A stretch of DNA of 64,000 nucleotides from Jatrophihabitans_A sp035248685 (GCA_035248685.1 DATFHF010000080.1:1-64000); one strand, 5' to 3'; counted from the first letter of the stretch, positions 7,076 through 16,116 are shown. Notes: generated by a model from the sequence alone, not told the origin. Program-made: numbers and translations.

Positions 7076-8274
7076 TTTCTCTGCCGCGGGACCAGTCGAA
7101 CCGGCAACCGCCGCAGACCCCAGGTGAAGTTCGACGCGTTGAACCGAGGTGCACCGGTGGGTTCGATGCGGTCGACTCGCTTGATGAACTCGGACAGGAA
7201 CACGGTGAGTTCAAGGCGCGCCAGCCGCGATCCGAGGCACAGGTGTCGCCCGGTGCCGAAAGTTAGATGCCGGTTCGGTGCGCGGCCGACGTTGAACTCG
7301 TCCGGCCGCTGGAAGACGGCCTCGTCCCGGTTGGCCGAACCGTTCCAAATCGTCACCCGATCCCCTGCCGCGATGCGCACCCCGTTGAGACGGACGGGAC
7401 GCATCGCCGTCCGCATCGCATGCATGCCAGGCACCGTCCACCGCAGGATTTCCTCGACGGCTGGGGCCACACCACCCTCACCTGCCTCCACCAGCAACCG
7501 CCACTGGGTTGGGTGCTCGACGAAGGCAAGCACTCCCCCGGCGGCCGAGTACCTGGTCGTCTCGTTCGCCCCGGCTAGCACGCCGTTGCAGTTGAAGATG
7601 ATCTCCTCGTCGGTGAGGCTACGTTCGACGCCGTTGCGGTCGGCATGATCGTGCGCCACCCGGCTGACGAAATCGTCGCCGGGATGTACGCGCCGTTCGT
7701 CGAGCAGTTCGCTGAAATACAGAAAGATCTCCCCGTGCGCCGCCGAGCGGGCATCGTCGCTGCCCTCGAAGGCCTCGGTGGTGATCCGGCCGACCCAATC
7801 CCAGTCGGCCCTTGGCAACCCCATCAACGCGCACACGACGTAGTTCGGGATTCTTTTGGCCACATCGAGAAACTCGAGGTCATCGCCGACGACGCCGTCC
7901 AGGACGTCCCGCACCACCTGGCGTACCAGCATCTCCAGACGCGGCATCTCCGCCTGCCCGAACGGTCTGGACAGCACCCGCTTGAGTTCGGTGTGGCTCG
8001 GCGGGTCGGACACGATCAACATGCGTTGGGAGACTGCCGACACCGCGGCTGGGCTGCTGTCCAACCGCATCCCGTACCGGGAGCTAAAGATCTCGTGCTG
8101 GGTGTAGACCTCGACTACGTCGTGATACCGGGTCACTACCCAGAAGCCCGGACCGTCTGGTTCTGGGTGCCAGTGCACCGGGTCGTTGGCACGCAGCCAC
8201 GCCAGCACCGGCCAGAATGCATTGTCGCGGAAGAGGGCCGTGGCCTTGAGGTCGACGGTTAGGTCAGTTTGCAT
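7072..8274 (-). CDS. Cytochrome P450 (next to A-PCP and thioesterase)
   Basis: 400 residues. The heme loop FGTGRHLCLGSRLA has the thiolate Cys at 346. The ExxR motif EILR is at 275-278. The I-helix AGANETT (234-240) has the acid-alcohol pair Glu238/Thr239 used for O2 activation. It is a soluble class I bacterial P450 needing ferredoxin and reductase. The gene starts inside the thioesterase 3' end (11-bp overlap) and is coupled to the antiporter. P450s encoded beside a stand-alone A-PCP and a thioesterase commonly beta-hydroxylate carrier-bound amino acids (NikQ and NovI are known cases). By analogy this is the best candidate to hydroxylate the loaded, probably chlorinated, tryptophan. Confidence 0.93.
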   Translation of the reverse strand: MQTDLTVDLKATALFRDNAFWPVLAWLRANDPVHWHPEPDGPGFWVVTRYHDVVEVYTQHEIFSSRYGMRLDSSPAAVSAVSQRMLIVSDPPSHTELKRVLSRPFGQAEMPRLEMLVRQVVRDVLDGVVGDDLEFLDVAKRIPNYVVCALMGLPRADWDWVGRITTEAFEGSDDARSAAHGEIFLYFSELLDERRVHPGDDFVSRVAHDHADRNGVERSLTDEEIIFNCNGVLAGANETTRYSAAGGVLAFVEHPTQWRLLVEAGEGGVAPAVEEILRWTVPGMHAMRTAMRPVRLNGVRIAAGDRVTIWNGSANRDEAVFQRPDEFNVGRAPNRHLTFGTGRHLCLGSRLARLELTVFLSEFIKRVDRIEPTGAPRFNASNFTWGLRRLPVRLVPRQRK

Positions 8275-9028
8275 CGATCATTGCTCCCGGGTCGAAGTGG
8301 GGCACCAGCAGGCCGCGCAGCTCATCGAGCAGGCCGGTGCCCGCGGACAGGTGATGGCCGCCCGGGAATTGCCGACGGAAGAAGCCGCTGCCCGTGTAAC
8401 CGGCCCAGCCGTCGAGGTCCGCGCTGCTCACGATTTCGTCACCGCTGCCGCCCCACGCGTGGATAGGGCAACCCACCCGTTCGCCGTGCGGGTCGACGTA
8501 GGTGAGTGACAGCTGCGCGTCCTGGCGTAGGACGTGAAGCATGAGTTCTCGGCTGTCCTCGTCGATGTCGTCCTCGCTGAGGCCACGCAGATCCAGCAGC
8601 CGACCCAACTCCGACTCGTTATCAACCAGGCCGCGACCGGCCCCGACCCAGGCGTGCGGCGGCCGGCAGGACGCCACCACCAGCGCGACTGGCCGGCGCC
8701 CTACGGAGTCCAACCGGCGGCATAGTTCGTACGCCAGCAGGCCGCCGAAGCTGTGGCCGTATAGCAGGGCCGGCCAGTGCGGCGGAAGCAACCGGGTCAG
8801 CTCGGATTCGACCGCATCGACCGCATCGCCGATCGTGGACGGCATGGGCTCGGTCCACCGATCCTCCCGGCCCGGCAGTTGCACGCCGATCGTGGAGATC
8901 GACGGGCCGAGCAGGGATTGCCAGCCTGCGTATTGACCGCAGCCCGACCCGGCCGGCGGGATACACAGCAGCACCGGATGGGCATCCGGTTCGGCATGCC
9001 AGGGGTGAAGCCAGCGCCGTGCGGTCAT
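8264..9028 (-). CDS. Type II thioesterase (NRPS-associated)
   Basis: 254 residues from the ATG at 9028, which overlaps the A-PCP stop as ATGA; the open frame continues upstream but only within that gene. An alpha/beta-hydrolase: LCIPPAGSGCGQYAGW is the family N-terminal signature, YGHSFGGLLAYEL holds the nucleophile Ser, DEIV around residue 205 may carry the Asp, and GGHHLSAG supplies the His. Type II thioesterases release wrong or finished acyl groups from carrier proteins. In nikkomycin-type pathways a dedicated thioesterase (NikP2) frees the beta-hydroxylated amino acid from the A-PCP. The tight linkage here fits either role. Confidence 0.9.
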   Translation of the reverse strand: MTARRWLHPWHAEPDAHPVLLCIPPAGSGCGQYAGWQSLLGPSISTIGVQLPGREDRWTEPMPSTIGDAVDAVESELTRLLPPHWPALLYGHSFGGLLAYELCRRLDSVGRRPVALVVASCRPPHAWVGAGRGLVDNESELGRLLDLRGLSEDDIDEDSRELMLHVLRQDAQLSLTYVDPHGERVGCPIHAWGGSGDEIVSSADLDGWAGYTGSGFFRRQFPGGHHLSAGTGLLDELRGLLVPHFDPGAMIDAN

Positions 9029-10794
9029 GGCCGAGCCCCGGTCGGACGTTCCGGAACGCCCGGCGGTTCCGCCGCACTCGCCAGGTCGGCCAGCTCGCGC
9101 GCGACGCCGGCCACGGTCGGGTTGGCCAGCAGGTGTTGCACGGACAGTCGCAAGCCGGTCCGCCGGCGCAACGCGGTGACCGCCCGGGCAGCCAGCAGGG
9201 AATGGCCACCGAGTTCGAAGAAGTTGGCATCGACGTCGACCACCGGTCGGGCTAGCAGCTCGCTCCACACTTCGCTGACCAGCCGCTGCCGCTCGTCGGC
9301 CGGACGCGCCCCGGACTCCGTGGCCGTCGAGTCGGCCAGCCTGGCCAACGCATGCCGGTCCACCTTGCCGTGGGTGGTGATCGGAACGGTCGGGATGGCG
9401 ATCACCGCGGCCGGTGCCATGTGCGCCGGCAGGGCGGCCAGGCAGCGGGTTCGCACCCTGGACACGCAGTCGTCTCGGGCTACCCCGGGCGCCGGGACTA
9501 CGGCAAGCGCAAGTGCCTCGCGAGACGGGGTCAGGAAGGCGGCGGCGCCCTGCACTCCGGTGACGGACAGGGCGGTCCGTTCCAGCTCGGCAAGTTCAAC
9601 CCGGAAGCCACGGATCTTGACCTGGGTGTCCGCTCGGCCCCGGTACTCCAACTGCCCGTCCGGACGGATGGCAACCAAGTCGCCGGTTCGGTAGATCCGG
9701 CTGCCGTGGGCCGTGGGATCGGGCAGGAACCGTTCGGCAGTCAGCTCCGGCCGGTTGTGGTAGCCCAACGCGACCGCCTCGCCCCCTACGTATAGTTCCC
9801 CGGTCGTCCCGATCGGCACCGGCCGAAGCGTCGGGTCGAGCACCTGTACCGAGTAGCCGGGCAACGGACGACCGATGGTCGACGGGTCGTCACCCCGTGC
9901 GGAGTCGGCCCAGGTCGCGGCGATCGTGGCCTCGGTCGGGCCGTACACGTTGAGCAGTCGCCGCCCGGCGGCGAACTTGCCGGATAGTTCGGCGGGTACC
10001 GGTTCGCCTGCGACGACGAGCACTTCCGCGCCGTCTACCGCGTCGCCCAGGGTGGCGAGCAGGGATGGGGTGAGGCAGACGGTGCGGGGTGCGGTCGAGG
10101 CGATCTGATCTGGCAGTTCAGCCAGCGCGTCGCCGGTGGTATCCAGGATGGCCATCCCCTGCCCGTACATCAGGTAGAGCAGGGCGCACCACAACCAGCC
10201 GTCGAATGCTGGGGAAACCAGGTTCACTCCGAACCCGCCTGCTGGCAGATCCAGGGTTTGCAGCGCGGTGAGAAAGACGTCCAGGGACCGGTAGCCGATC
10301 GTGACCCCCTTCGGCCAGCCGGTCGTCCCGGAGGTGTAGATGATGTAGGCGCAGGACAGCGGCGCGACCGGGGTTGGCTCGTCTACAGCATCGATATCGT
10401 CAGCGGTCACCGCATCGACGGTGACCAGGCGGACGCCGCGCGGCAGGGAGATCTCAGGGTCGTTGCTGAGCAGCACCCGGATGCCTGCGTCGGTCCGGAT
10501 GAAGTCGCGCCGATCAGCTGGGTCGCCTACCGACAGCGGCACTGCGGTCGCGCCGAGCCACCACACCGCGAGCAGGCCGGGCAGCGACCATCGCGAGCGG
10601 TCCAGAAGGAGGCCGACGGGCACGCCGGCGTCCGCCCCAGCCCGACGGAGCGCTCCGGCCAGGGTCCTGACGCTGATCAGCAACTCCGCGAACGTCAGCT
10701 CACCGTCCGGTGCCCGAACCGCGGTCGCGGACGGCCGTTCGACCGACCATCTATGGACCGCGGCGAACAGCCCCTCCGCTGCCGAGTTGGTCAT
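9025..10794 (-). CDS. Stand-alone NRPS A-PCP didomain, probably tryptophan or chlorotryptophan
   Basis: 589 residues from ATG 10794 (overlaps the reductase stop by ATGA; the 45 codons upstream belong to that gene). Adenylation motifs: A3 IIYTSGTTGWPKGV, A5 NVYGPTEATIA, A7 YRTGD, A8 QVKIRGFRVELAELE, A10 THGKVDRHAL. The carrier motif FFELGGHSLLAA carries the phosphopantetheine Ser. No condensation domain. By eye, the specificity residues in GrsA numbering are D235 G236 W239 L278 V299 A301 V322 I330 A331; Asp235 indicates an alpha-amino acid. The halogenase two genes upstream makes Trp or chloro-Trp the likeliest substrate. A-PCP proteins of this kind hold an amino acid for P450 oxidation. Confidence 0.92.
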   Translation of the reverse strand: MTNSAAEGLFAAVHRWSVERPSATAVRAPDGELTFAELLISVRTLAGALRRAGADAGVPVGLLLDRSRWSLPGLLAVWWLGATAVPLSVGDPADRRDFIRTDAGIRVLLSNDPEISLPRGVRLVTVDAVTADDIDAVDEPTPVAPLSCAYIIYTSGTTGWPKGVTIGYRSLDVFLTALQTLDLPAGGFGVNLVSPAFDGWLWCALLYLMYGQGMAILDTTGDALAELPDQIASTAPRTVCLTPSLLATLGDAVDGAEVLVVAGEPVPAELSGKFAAGRRLLNVYGPTEATIAATWADSARGDDPSTIGRPLPGYSVQVLDPTLRPVPIGTTGELYVGGEAVALGYHNRPELTAERFLPDPTAHGSRIYRTGDLVAIRPDGQLEYRGRADTQVKIRGFRVELAELERTALSVTGVQGAAAFLTPSREALALAVVPAPGVARDDCVSRVRTRCLAALPAHMAPAAVIAIPTVPITTHGKVDRHALARLADSTATESGARPADERQRLVSEVWSELLARPVVDVDANFFELGGHSLLAARAVTALRRRTGLRLSVQHLLANPTVAGVARELADLASAAEPPGVPERPTGARP

Positions 10795-11411
10795 GGCGCC
10801 TTCTCCCTTCGCGGTGGGTCCGGTAGCGAGGCAGCTGGGCACGCCGGTGTCGGTGGCTCGATCGGATTCCAGGCGCTGAAGCGACGCAGCCCGTAGAGCA
10901 GCGGCGGGGCTTGGCGCTGCAGCACGCATCCGACTCGGCCGAACAGCACGGCGTGGTCGCCGACCTCGATCGACTCGATGACCACGCAGTCAGCCACCGC
11001 GAACGCATCCCTGGTGAGCCAAGGCAGACCGGATGGGGAGACCGCCCACGGCACTCGGGCGAACCGGTCACCGACCGGGCCAGCGAACAGTTCGGCCGTT
11101 GCTTGGGCCGCGCTTCGCAGCAGATTGACTGCGAACGCCCCGCGCCGCCGAACCGTCGCCTCGGTTCGGCTGCCCAGCCGCAGGCAGATCAGTAGCACCG
11201 GAGGCGCCAGGGTCACGCTGGTCAGTGACGAGCAGGTCATGCCGAACGGGTGCCCCGACTCGTCGCTGGCTGTCACGACGGCCACCCCGGTCGGAAAGGC
11301 GCTCATCAGCGCCCGGTACTGCTCGACGGTGGCCGCCGCGGGACGGGCGGTGGGCTCCACCGTGGTCCCCGATCCGTCAAGCCGAACCGTGCAGCACTCG
11401 CAGATACTCAT
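10791..11411 (-). CDS. Flavin reductase, partner of the halogenase
   Basis: 206 residues with the FMN-binding flavin-reductase-like fold (HpaC/RebF type). AFPTGVAVVTASDESGHPFG followed by GMTCSSLTSVTLAPPVLLIC is the family signature, and a segment around GDRFARVPW matches the substrate region. It reduces FAD with NADH for the flavin-dependent halogenase, whose gene lies just upstream. The first ATG (11411) gives a 35-bp overlap with the halogenase 3' end. An in-frame GTG at 11360 would start just after the halogenase stop and remove a poorly conserved Cys-rich leader, so the start is uncertain. Its 3' end is coupled to the A-PCP gene. Confidence 0.9.
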   Translation of the reverse strand: MSICECCTVRLDGSGTTVEPTARPAAATVEQYRALMSAFPTGVAVVTASDESGHPFGMTCSSLTSVTLAPPVLLICLRLGSRTEATVRRRGAFAVNLLRSAAQATAELFAGPVGDRFARVPWAVSPSGLPWLTRDAFAVADCVVIESIEVGDHAVLFGRVGCVLQRQAPPLLYGLRRFSAWNPIEPPTPACPAASLPDPPRREKAP

Positions 11412-12969
11412 AGTTCGACGGCAGGGAGGCCGTCATCTCGGCTTGTTGCTGCTTGATCCGGGTCAGCTGGGCTGCGGCGGCCTGGCTTGCCGCTGGCTTG
11501 TGCGCGATGGCCGGAAGTGGGTTGTCTGGTAGCAGACCCAAGCCGCTGAAGATGCAGTAGTAGCTGCCGTTGGTCCAGAAGTTGTGAAACTCGGCCTCGA
11601 AGTTCCCGTAGTAGGTGCCTTCGTCAGTGGTGGGCGCGTCGAAGGGCAGACCGGCCCGGTACATTGCGATCTTCTCGCGGATGCTGTCGGCCAAGGTGAG
11701 TTCCTTGTTCGCCTGCCAGAACGGGGTGTCGGTGCGCGGCGACAGGTAGAAGTGTGCCTGGATGAAGTCGCGCGTGCTGTCGAACATGGTCTCTATCTCG
11801 CGGTTGAACTGATCCCGCAGCACTGGGTCGAACCGCCGGTCCGGGAAGTGCTTGACCAGTTGATAGATAGCCGCGTAGATGAAGTAGATTCCGGTCGACT
11901 CAAGGGGCTCCAGGAACACCGAGGACAGCCCGATTCCGACGCAGTTTTTGACCCATGATCGCCGGTTGCGGCCGACCCTGAACCGAATCTGGTTGAGCTC
12001 GGTTCGCTCGGGATCGAATCCCCATAGCCGAGCGAACTCCAGCGTGGCGTCGTCCCGGGAGACGAACTTGCTGGAGAACACGTAGCCGGTGCCAAACCGG
12101 CCGAGCATCGGGATTCGCCAGGTCCAGCCGTGCCGCATCGCGATCGCTGAGGTGAACGGTTCGACGCCGTGGGCCTCGTCGTCGTGGCGGATGGCCGTCG
12201 CCACCGCGCTGTCGCACAGCAGGTGATCGCTCATATCGATGAAGGGCTCCCCCATCACCTCGTTCATGAGCAGGCTTCGGAAGCCGGAGCAGTCGATGAA
12301 CAGGTCACCCTCGAGCGGCTGGCCACCGGTAGTGCGCAGGCCGGTGATGAAGCCGCGCTCATCCAGATCGACCGTGCTCATTTCGTCCTGGACGTGGATT
12401 ACGCCTTGCTTCTCCACGGCGAAGCGGCGTAGGAAGTCGGCCACCAGCGCGGCGTCGAAGTGCCAGGCGTAGTTGGTGGCGGGTCGGCCGTCCGGCCACC
12501 GCGGTGCGCGCAGGGTGTCCATCATCGCCGGCTCTTTGAAGCAGGCATAGTCGAAAGGCTCGGTCGTCTCACCGGCCAGGCGCTGGGCCGACCAGTAGTG
12601 CGACAAGGGGATCTGGTCCACCGCGGGCAGCAGCCCGAAGGGGTGGAAGAACTGGTCGCGCCGTCCCTGGTACGGCTGGGGCGTTGGGTCGCTGTCGCCT
12701 GGCGTACGCCAGTTGATGAACTTGACTGCGATCTTGAACGCGGCGTTGCACTCGCGCATCCAGTCGTCCTCGGCGATGCCCAGGTAGGCGAAGAAGGCTC
12801 GATGCAGGTTCGGCACGGTGGCCTCGCCCACCCCGATCCGCGGGATGGTGGGGGCCTCCAGCACGGTGATCTTCACACTGCCCTGTAGGGCTTTGCCCAG
12901 GTAGGCCGCGGTCATCCAACCGGCCGTGCCGCCGCCCAGGATGACAACGCTGCTGATGCGTTGGTCCAC
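11377..12969 (-). CDS. FAD-dependent tryptophan halogenase, Thal/RebH type (probably C6)
   Basis: 530 residues, full length for the family. GGGTAGWMTAAYLG (12-25) binds FAD. GWTWRIP (281-287) is the WxWxIP signature that excludes monooxygenase activity. Lys79 (in FKIAVKF) and Glu357 (in EPLESTGIYF) match the catalytic Lys/Glu. The C-terminus (NFEAEFHNFWTNGSYYC) is very close to Thal. At the five positions known to switch Thal from C6 to C7, this protein has V52, V82, T359, G468 and S469; four are Thal-like and only T359 is RebH-like. It chlorinates Trp in the cytosol using reduced FAD, O2 and chloride. The 6-position is an inference. Confidence 0.96.
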   Translation of the reverse strand: MDQRISSVVILGGGTAGWMTAAYLGKALQGSVKITVLEAPTIPRIGVGEATVPNLHRAFFAYLGIAEDDWMRECNAAFKIAVKFINWRTPGDSDPTPQPYQGRRDQFFHPFGLLPAVDQIPLSHYWSAQRLAGETTEPFDYACFKEPAMMDTLRAPRWPDGRPATNYAWHFDAALVADFLRRFAVEKQGVIHVQDEMSTVDLDERGFITGLRTTGGQPLEGDLFIDCSGFRSLLMNEVMGEPFIDMSDHLLCDSAVATAIRHDDEAHGVEPFTSAIAMRHGWTWRIPMLGRFGTGYVFSSKFVSRDDATLEFARLWGFDPERTELNQIRFRVGRNRRSWVKNCVGIGLSSVFLEPLESTGIYFIYAAIYQLVKHFPDRRFDPVLRDQFNREIETMFDSTRDFIQAHFYLSPRTDTPFWQANKELTLADSIREKIAMYRAGLPFDAPTTDEGTYYGNFEAEFHNFWTNGSYYCIFSGLGLLPDNPLPAIAHKPAASQAAAAQLTRIKQQQAEMTASLPSNYEYLRVLHGSA

Positions 12970-12997
12970 AGTATGCCCCTTCAGCCCGCGAGATTGG

Positions 12998-14470
12998 TCA
13001 GTTGGTGTCGTGCAATCGCGGTCCTACCGGCGCGGTCGTGTCGGTCGGCAGTTGCATGGACTTGATCTCACAGAATCCGTCGAGGCCCTCGATGCCGCAT
13101 TCTCGGCCGATGCCGGACTGCTTGACCCCACCGAACGGCGCGATCACGTTGAACGGTCCCCCGTTGATGTCGACCAGGCCGGTGCGCAGCCGACGGGCGA
13201 ACCGCTGCGCCCGCTCGCTGTCCGCCGACCAGACGGCGCCGTGCAGTCCGTATGGTGTGCCGTTGGCCATCCGGACAGCATCGTCGGCGTCGCGGTAGGC
13301 CATGATGGCCAGCACCGGACCGAAGATTTCCTCCTGTGCGATCGTCATCTTCTCCTCGACATGGCCGAAGACGGTTGGTCGCACGTAGTAGCCGCGGTCG
13401 AAACCGGCCGGCCGGCCGGGACCGCCGACGGCTAGCTCGGCACCTTCTTCGATGCCGCTCTCCACGTATCCGTTGACCCGGGCGAATGCTGCGGCGGATA
13501 CCAGCGGGCCGAGATCGGTCGACTCCTCCGCAGGTGGCCCGATCCGGTAGCGGGCGGCGTGCCCTACCGCAATCGCAACCGCCTCGTCGTGGCGGTCCGC
13601 GGGCACCAGCAGCCGGCTCCACTGCAGGCAGGTCTGGCCGGTGTTGAAGCAGGCCTGGTCGACCGTGGCTCGGACTGCGGACGGCAGATCGGCATCGTCG
13701 AGCAGCACGCTGGCGTTCTTGCCGCCCAGTTCGAGGTGTACCCGTTTCAGCGGATCGGCGCCGAGTGCGGCGACCTGACGTCCTGCCCGGGTTGAGCCGG
13801 TCAGCGAGATCAGGTCGACGTCGGGGTGGCGGGCCAGTTCGGCACCCACCACCGGTCCCTCGCCGACTACCAGGTTGAAGACGCCCGGCGGCAGGTCACA
13901 GTCCGCGATCACCTCAGCCAGCAGGTAGGCGTGCAGCGGCGTGAGCTCGCTAGGCTTGTGCACGACCGTGCAGCCGGTGAGCAGAGCCGGAACGATCTTC
14001 TGCAGCGTGAGCAGCAGTGGCACGTTCCACGGCGTCACGGTGGCGACCACACCAACCGGTTCCCTGACCACCAGGGAGTTGCCGGCCCGTCGCTCAAACG
14101 GGAATTGGCCGGCGATGTCGAGGAACGACTCTGCCATGCCCAGCGCCAGCCCAACCTGCGCCCGACGGGCCATCGTGATCGGCGCGCCGACCTCCCGGCT
14201 GATCAGGCCGGCCATCTCCTCAGCGCGGGCGGCCAAACCGGCCAGCAACCGCTGAACGGCTTCCATGCGGGCCGGCAGCGGCGTGGTCGACCATCGAGGA
14301 AAGGCCAGCCTGGCCGCCGCGACCGCGCGTCGCGCGTCGCTGACAGTGCCGGCAGGGACGCTGCCGATGGATTCTTCGGTGCTCGGGTCGATGACATCGA
14401 TAGCCGTGTCGGTATCCGATGGAACGAGATCTCCGCCGATCCAGTGACTGTCGAACGAGGTGCTGATCAT
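12998..14470 (-). CDS. Aldehyde dehydrogenase (NAD(P)-dependent)
   Basis: 490 residues from ATG 14470, preceded by a good ribosome site (GGGGAGA) placed in the short gap after the P450 stop; upstream in-frame codons lie in that gene. The catalytic Cys is in FNTGQTCLQWSRL, the general-base Glu in LELGGKNASVLL, and the cofactor motif in TGSTRAGRQVAALG. It ends with the usual FGGVKQSGIGRE. It oxidises an aldehyde to a carboxylic acid in the cytosol. In this operon the natural candidate is an aromatic aldehyde such as a chloroindole carbaldehyde formed from beta-oxidised tryptophan; this is inference from neighbours. No betaine or succinate-semialdehyde pathway genes are nearby to suggest another substrate. 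Confidence 0.92.
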   Translation of the reverse strand: MISTSFDSHWIGGDLVPSDTDTAIDVIDPSTEESIGSVPAGTVSDARRAVAAARLAFPRWSTTPLPARMEAVQRLLAGLAARAEEMAGLISREVGAPITMARRAQVGLALGMAESFLDIAGQFPFERRAGNSLVVREPVGVVATVTPWNVPLLLTLQKIVPALLTGCTVVHKPSELTPLHAYLLAEVIADCDLPPGVFNLVVGEGPVVGAELARHPDVDLISLTGSTRAGRQVAALGADPLKRVHLELGGKNASVLLDDADLPSAVRATVDQACFNTGQTCLQWSRLLVPADRHDEAVAIAVGHAARYRIGPPAEESTDLGPLVSAAAFARVNGYVESGIEEGAELAVGGPGRPAGFDRGYYVRPTVFGHVEEKMTIAQEEIFGPVLAIMAYRDADDAVRMANGTPYGLHGAVWSADSERAQRFARRLRTGLVDINGGPFNVIAPFGGVKQSGIGRECGIEGLDGFCEIKSMQLPTDTTAPVGPRLHDTN

Positions 14471-14481
14471 GCCGTCTCCCC

Positions 14482-15759
14482 TCATGCCGCGTCGCCGATG
14501 TTGGCCGGCAGCTCGGCCAGGCCACGGAATTGTGGGGTGTCGGCCTTCCATCGGTACGGACGGCCGGCGTCGAGGTGAAGGTCCGGGATCCGGCGACACA
14601 GCGCCGCATAGGCGACCGCGGTGATCAGCTGGGCCAGCGGAGCGCCGAGGCAGCGATGAATTCCGATGCCGAAGCCCACATGCCGAGAGTCGCCTCGGGT
14701 GATGTCAATTCGATCGGGGTTGGGCCACCGATCGGGATCCCGATTGGCCGCACCGCGAGCGAGGTAGACCAGTTCCCCTGCCCTTATAGTGACTCCGGCG
14801 ATTTCCACGTCGCGGGTGGCTAACCGGTGGGTGAGCTGAACCGAGGCGTCGAACCGCAGGACCTCCTCCACCGCGTCGGGTACCAGGTCGGGCCTGGTCT
14901 TCAGCAACTCCCACTGGTCGCGCTGCTGCATGAGTCCGAGCAGCCCGTTGGTGATGAGGTCCATCGTGGTCCCGAAGGATGCCAGCGGAAGCAGCATCAG
15001 GTGCGCGAACATCTCGGCGTCGGTGAGCTTTTGGGCACTGTCGAGGCCCTGGTCCCGCGCATAACCGATGATCTTGGTAGCCAGATCGTCCTTCGGTATT
15101 CGGATACGGTCCTCCACCAGCTGGCCAAGGAACGGCAGGAGCTCATTGAACGCCTGTGCCGCGGGGCTGCCGGCCTTGGCCACGATCGCTGGATCGACGC
15201 CGAGGAACACCCGCTGCATGGCGCGGATCTCATACCACCAGTCGGTAAGGATCTTGCCGTCGGACACCGGCAGGCCGTACCAGGCGGCCAATGTTTCACC
15301 GGGTAGCTTGTAGGCGAAGTCGACGACCAGGTCGAAGGATTGCTTGGACAGCAGGCCTGCGATGGCGCCGGATACGATCTGCTCGACTCGGTCTTGCAGC
15401 CCCCGGAGGCTGGCCGGCCGGAACTCATTCAGCAGCAGCCGTCGAATGCGCGTGTGATCAGGCGCATCGCGGAACAGCATCCATTCCGGCGCGATGTCCA
15501 TGAAGTGCCGCATCTCGTCGGAAGCATCCGGGCCGACGCCGCCGGAGACCATCGCGCCGAGCCGGTGTGAGGAGTAGGTCTCCGGATCCACGTGGGCCGC
15601 GTACACGTCCGAATGCCGGGTCACCAGCCATCCGTTGATCTTGTCATCCCAAAGCACCGGCGCTTGCTCTCGCAACAAGGAATACGTGGGATAAGGATCG
15701 ACGAGAAAATCGTGGTCGAAAAGATCGACCTGCAACGCGGTAGAGCTGTTTTCAGGCAT
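14482..15759 (-). CDS. Cytochrome P450, first gene of the leftward biosynthetic operon
   Basis: 425 residues from ATG 15759, preceded by GGGAG nine bases upstream; a start at 15780 is open but lacks a ribosome site. The heme loop GFGIGIHRCLGAPLAQ has Cys370. ExxR is EVLR (299-302). The I-helix reads LASFGTTMD (259-267): Thr264 is present, but the residue before it, usually Asp or Glu, is Gly263, so the normal acid-alcohol pair is broken. This may mark an unusual reaction (desaturation, coupling or rearrangement) or substrate-assisted proton delivery. It is the promoter-proximal cistron, followed after 11 bases by the aldehyde dehydrogenase. Confidence 0.92.
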   Translation of the reverse strand: MPENSSTALQVDLFDHDFLVDPYPTYSLLREQAPVLWDDKINGWLVTRHSDVYAAHVDPETYSSHRLGAMVSGGVGPDASDEMRHFMDIAPEWMLFRDAPDHTRIRRLLLNEFRPASLRGLQDRVEQIVSGAIAGLLSKQSFDLVVDFAYKLPGETLAAWYGLPVSDGKILTDWWYEIRAMQRVFLGVDPAIVAKAGSPAAQAFNELLPFLGQLVEDRIRIPKDDLATKIIGYARDQGLDSAQKLTDAEMFAHLMLLPLASFGTTMDLITNGLLGLMQQRDQWELLKTRPDLVPDAVEEVLRFDASVQLTHRLATRDVEIAGVTIRAGELVYLARGAANRDPDRWPNPDRIDITRGDSRHVGFGIGIHRCLGAPLAQLITAVAYAALCRRIPDLHLDAGRPYRWKADTPQFRGLAELPANIGDAA

Positions 15760-16116
15760 GAGTGAACGCTCCCTATACATGAGAGTGCGTACAGGAATTA
15801 GAAGCCAGCAGCGCGATAGTTGCGCACCGCCAAGCTATGGATCTGCTATGACGTAACGCACGGTCTAAGGTAGGTATGCATTTTAGCGCTCAGGCAGACC
15901 AATAATGGGATACACCAGCTCTAACGCTTATGCAAGCTCTCAAAATTGTTGGCATTGATCGGTACGATGCGAGAATTTCGCAAGGGCGTGCCTGGGCGCG
16001 CTGCGAGTGGAGTGCAATCACACACATCGAGCCCACATCGCGAATTCGCTGCGTCGGCGCGGGTCACTCCAGGCGTGGCTGGCACCGACCGAGGCGCCAA
16101 AAAGGAGGGCCGTCGC
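15760..16116. promoter_or_regulatory. Divergent control region of the NRPS cluster
   Basis: 357 bp between the two divergent biosynthetic operons, clearly more AT-rich than its surroundings between about 15800 and 15990. It must contain both promoters. A small palindrome TGCGA-GAATT-TCGCA lies at 15968-15982 and may be an operator. A strong ribosome site AAAGGAGGG (16101-16109) precedes the rightward start. Longer open frames that enter this region from the right are not supported. No recognisable binding site for the LmbU-type regulator at 35035 could be named by eye. Confidence 0.6.

Noticed and set aside
15946..16116. 57-codon N-terminal extension of the first LLM protein
   Set aside because: The conserved domain starts at 16117 right after AAGGAGGG; the extension is in the divergent control region.
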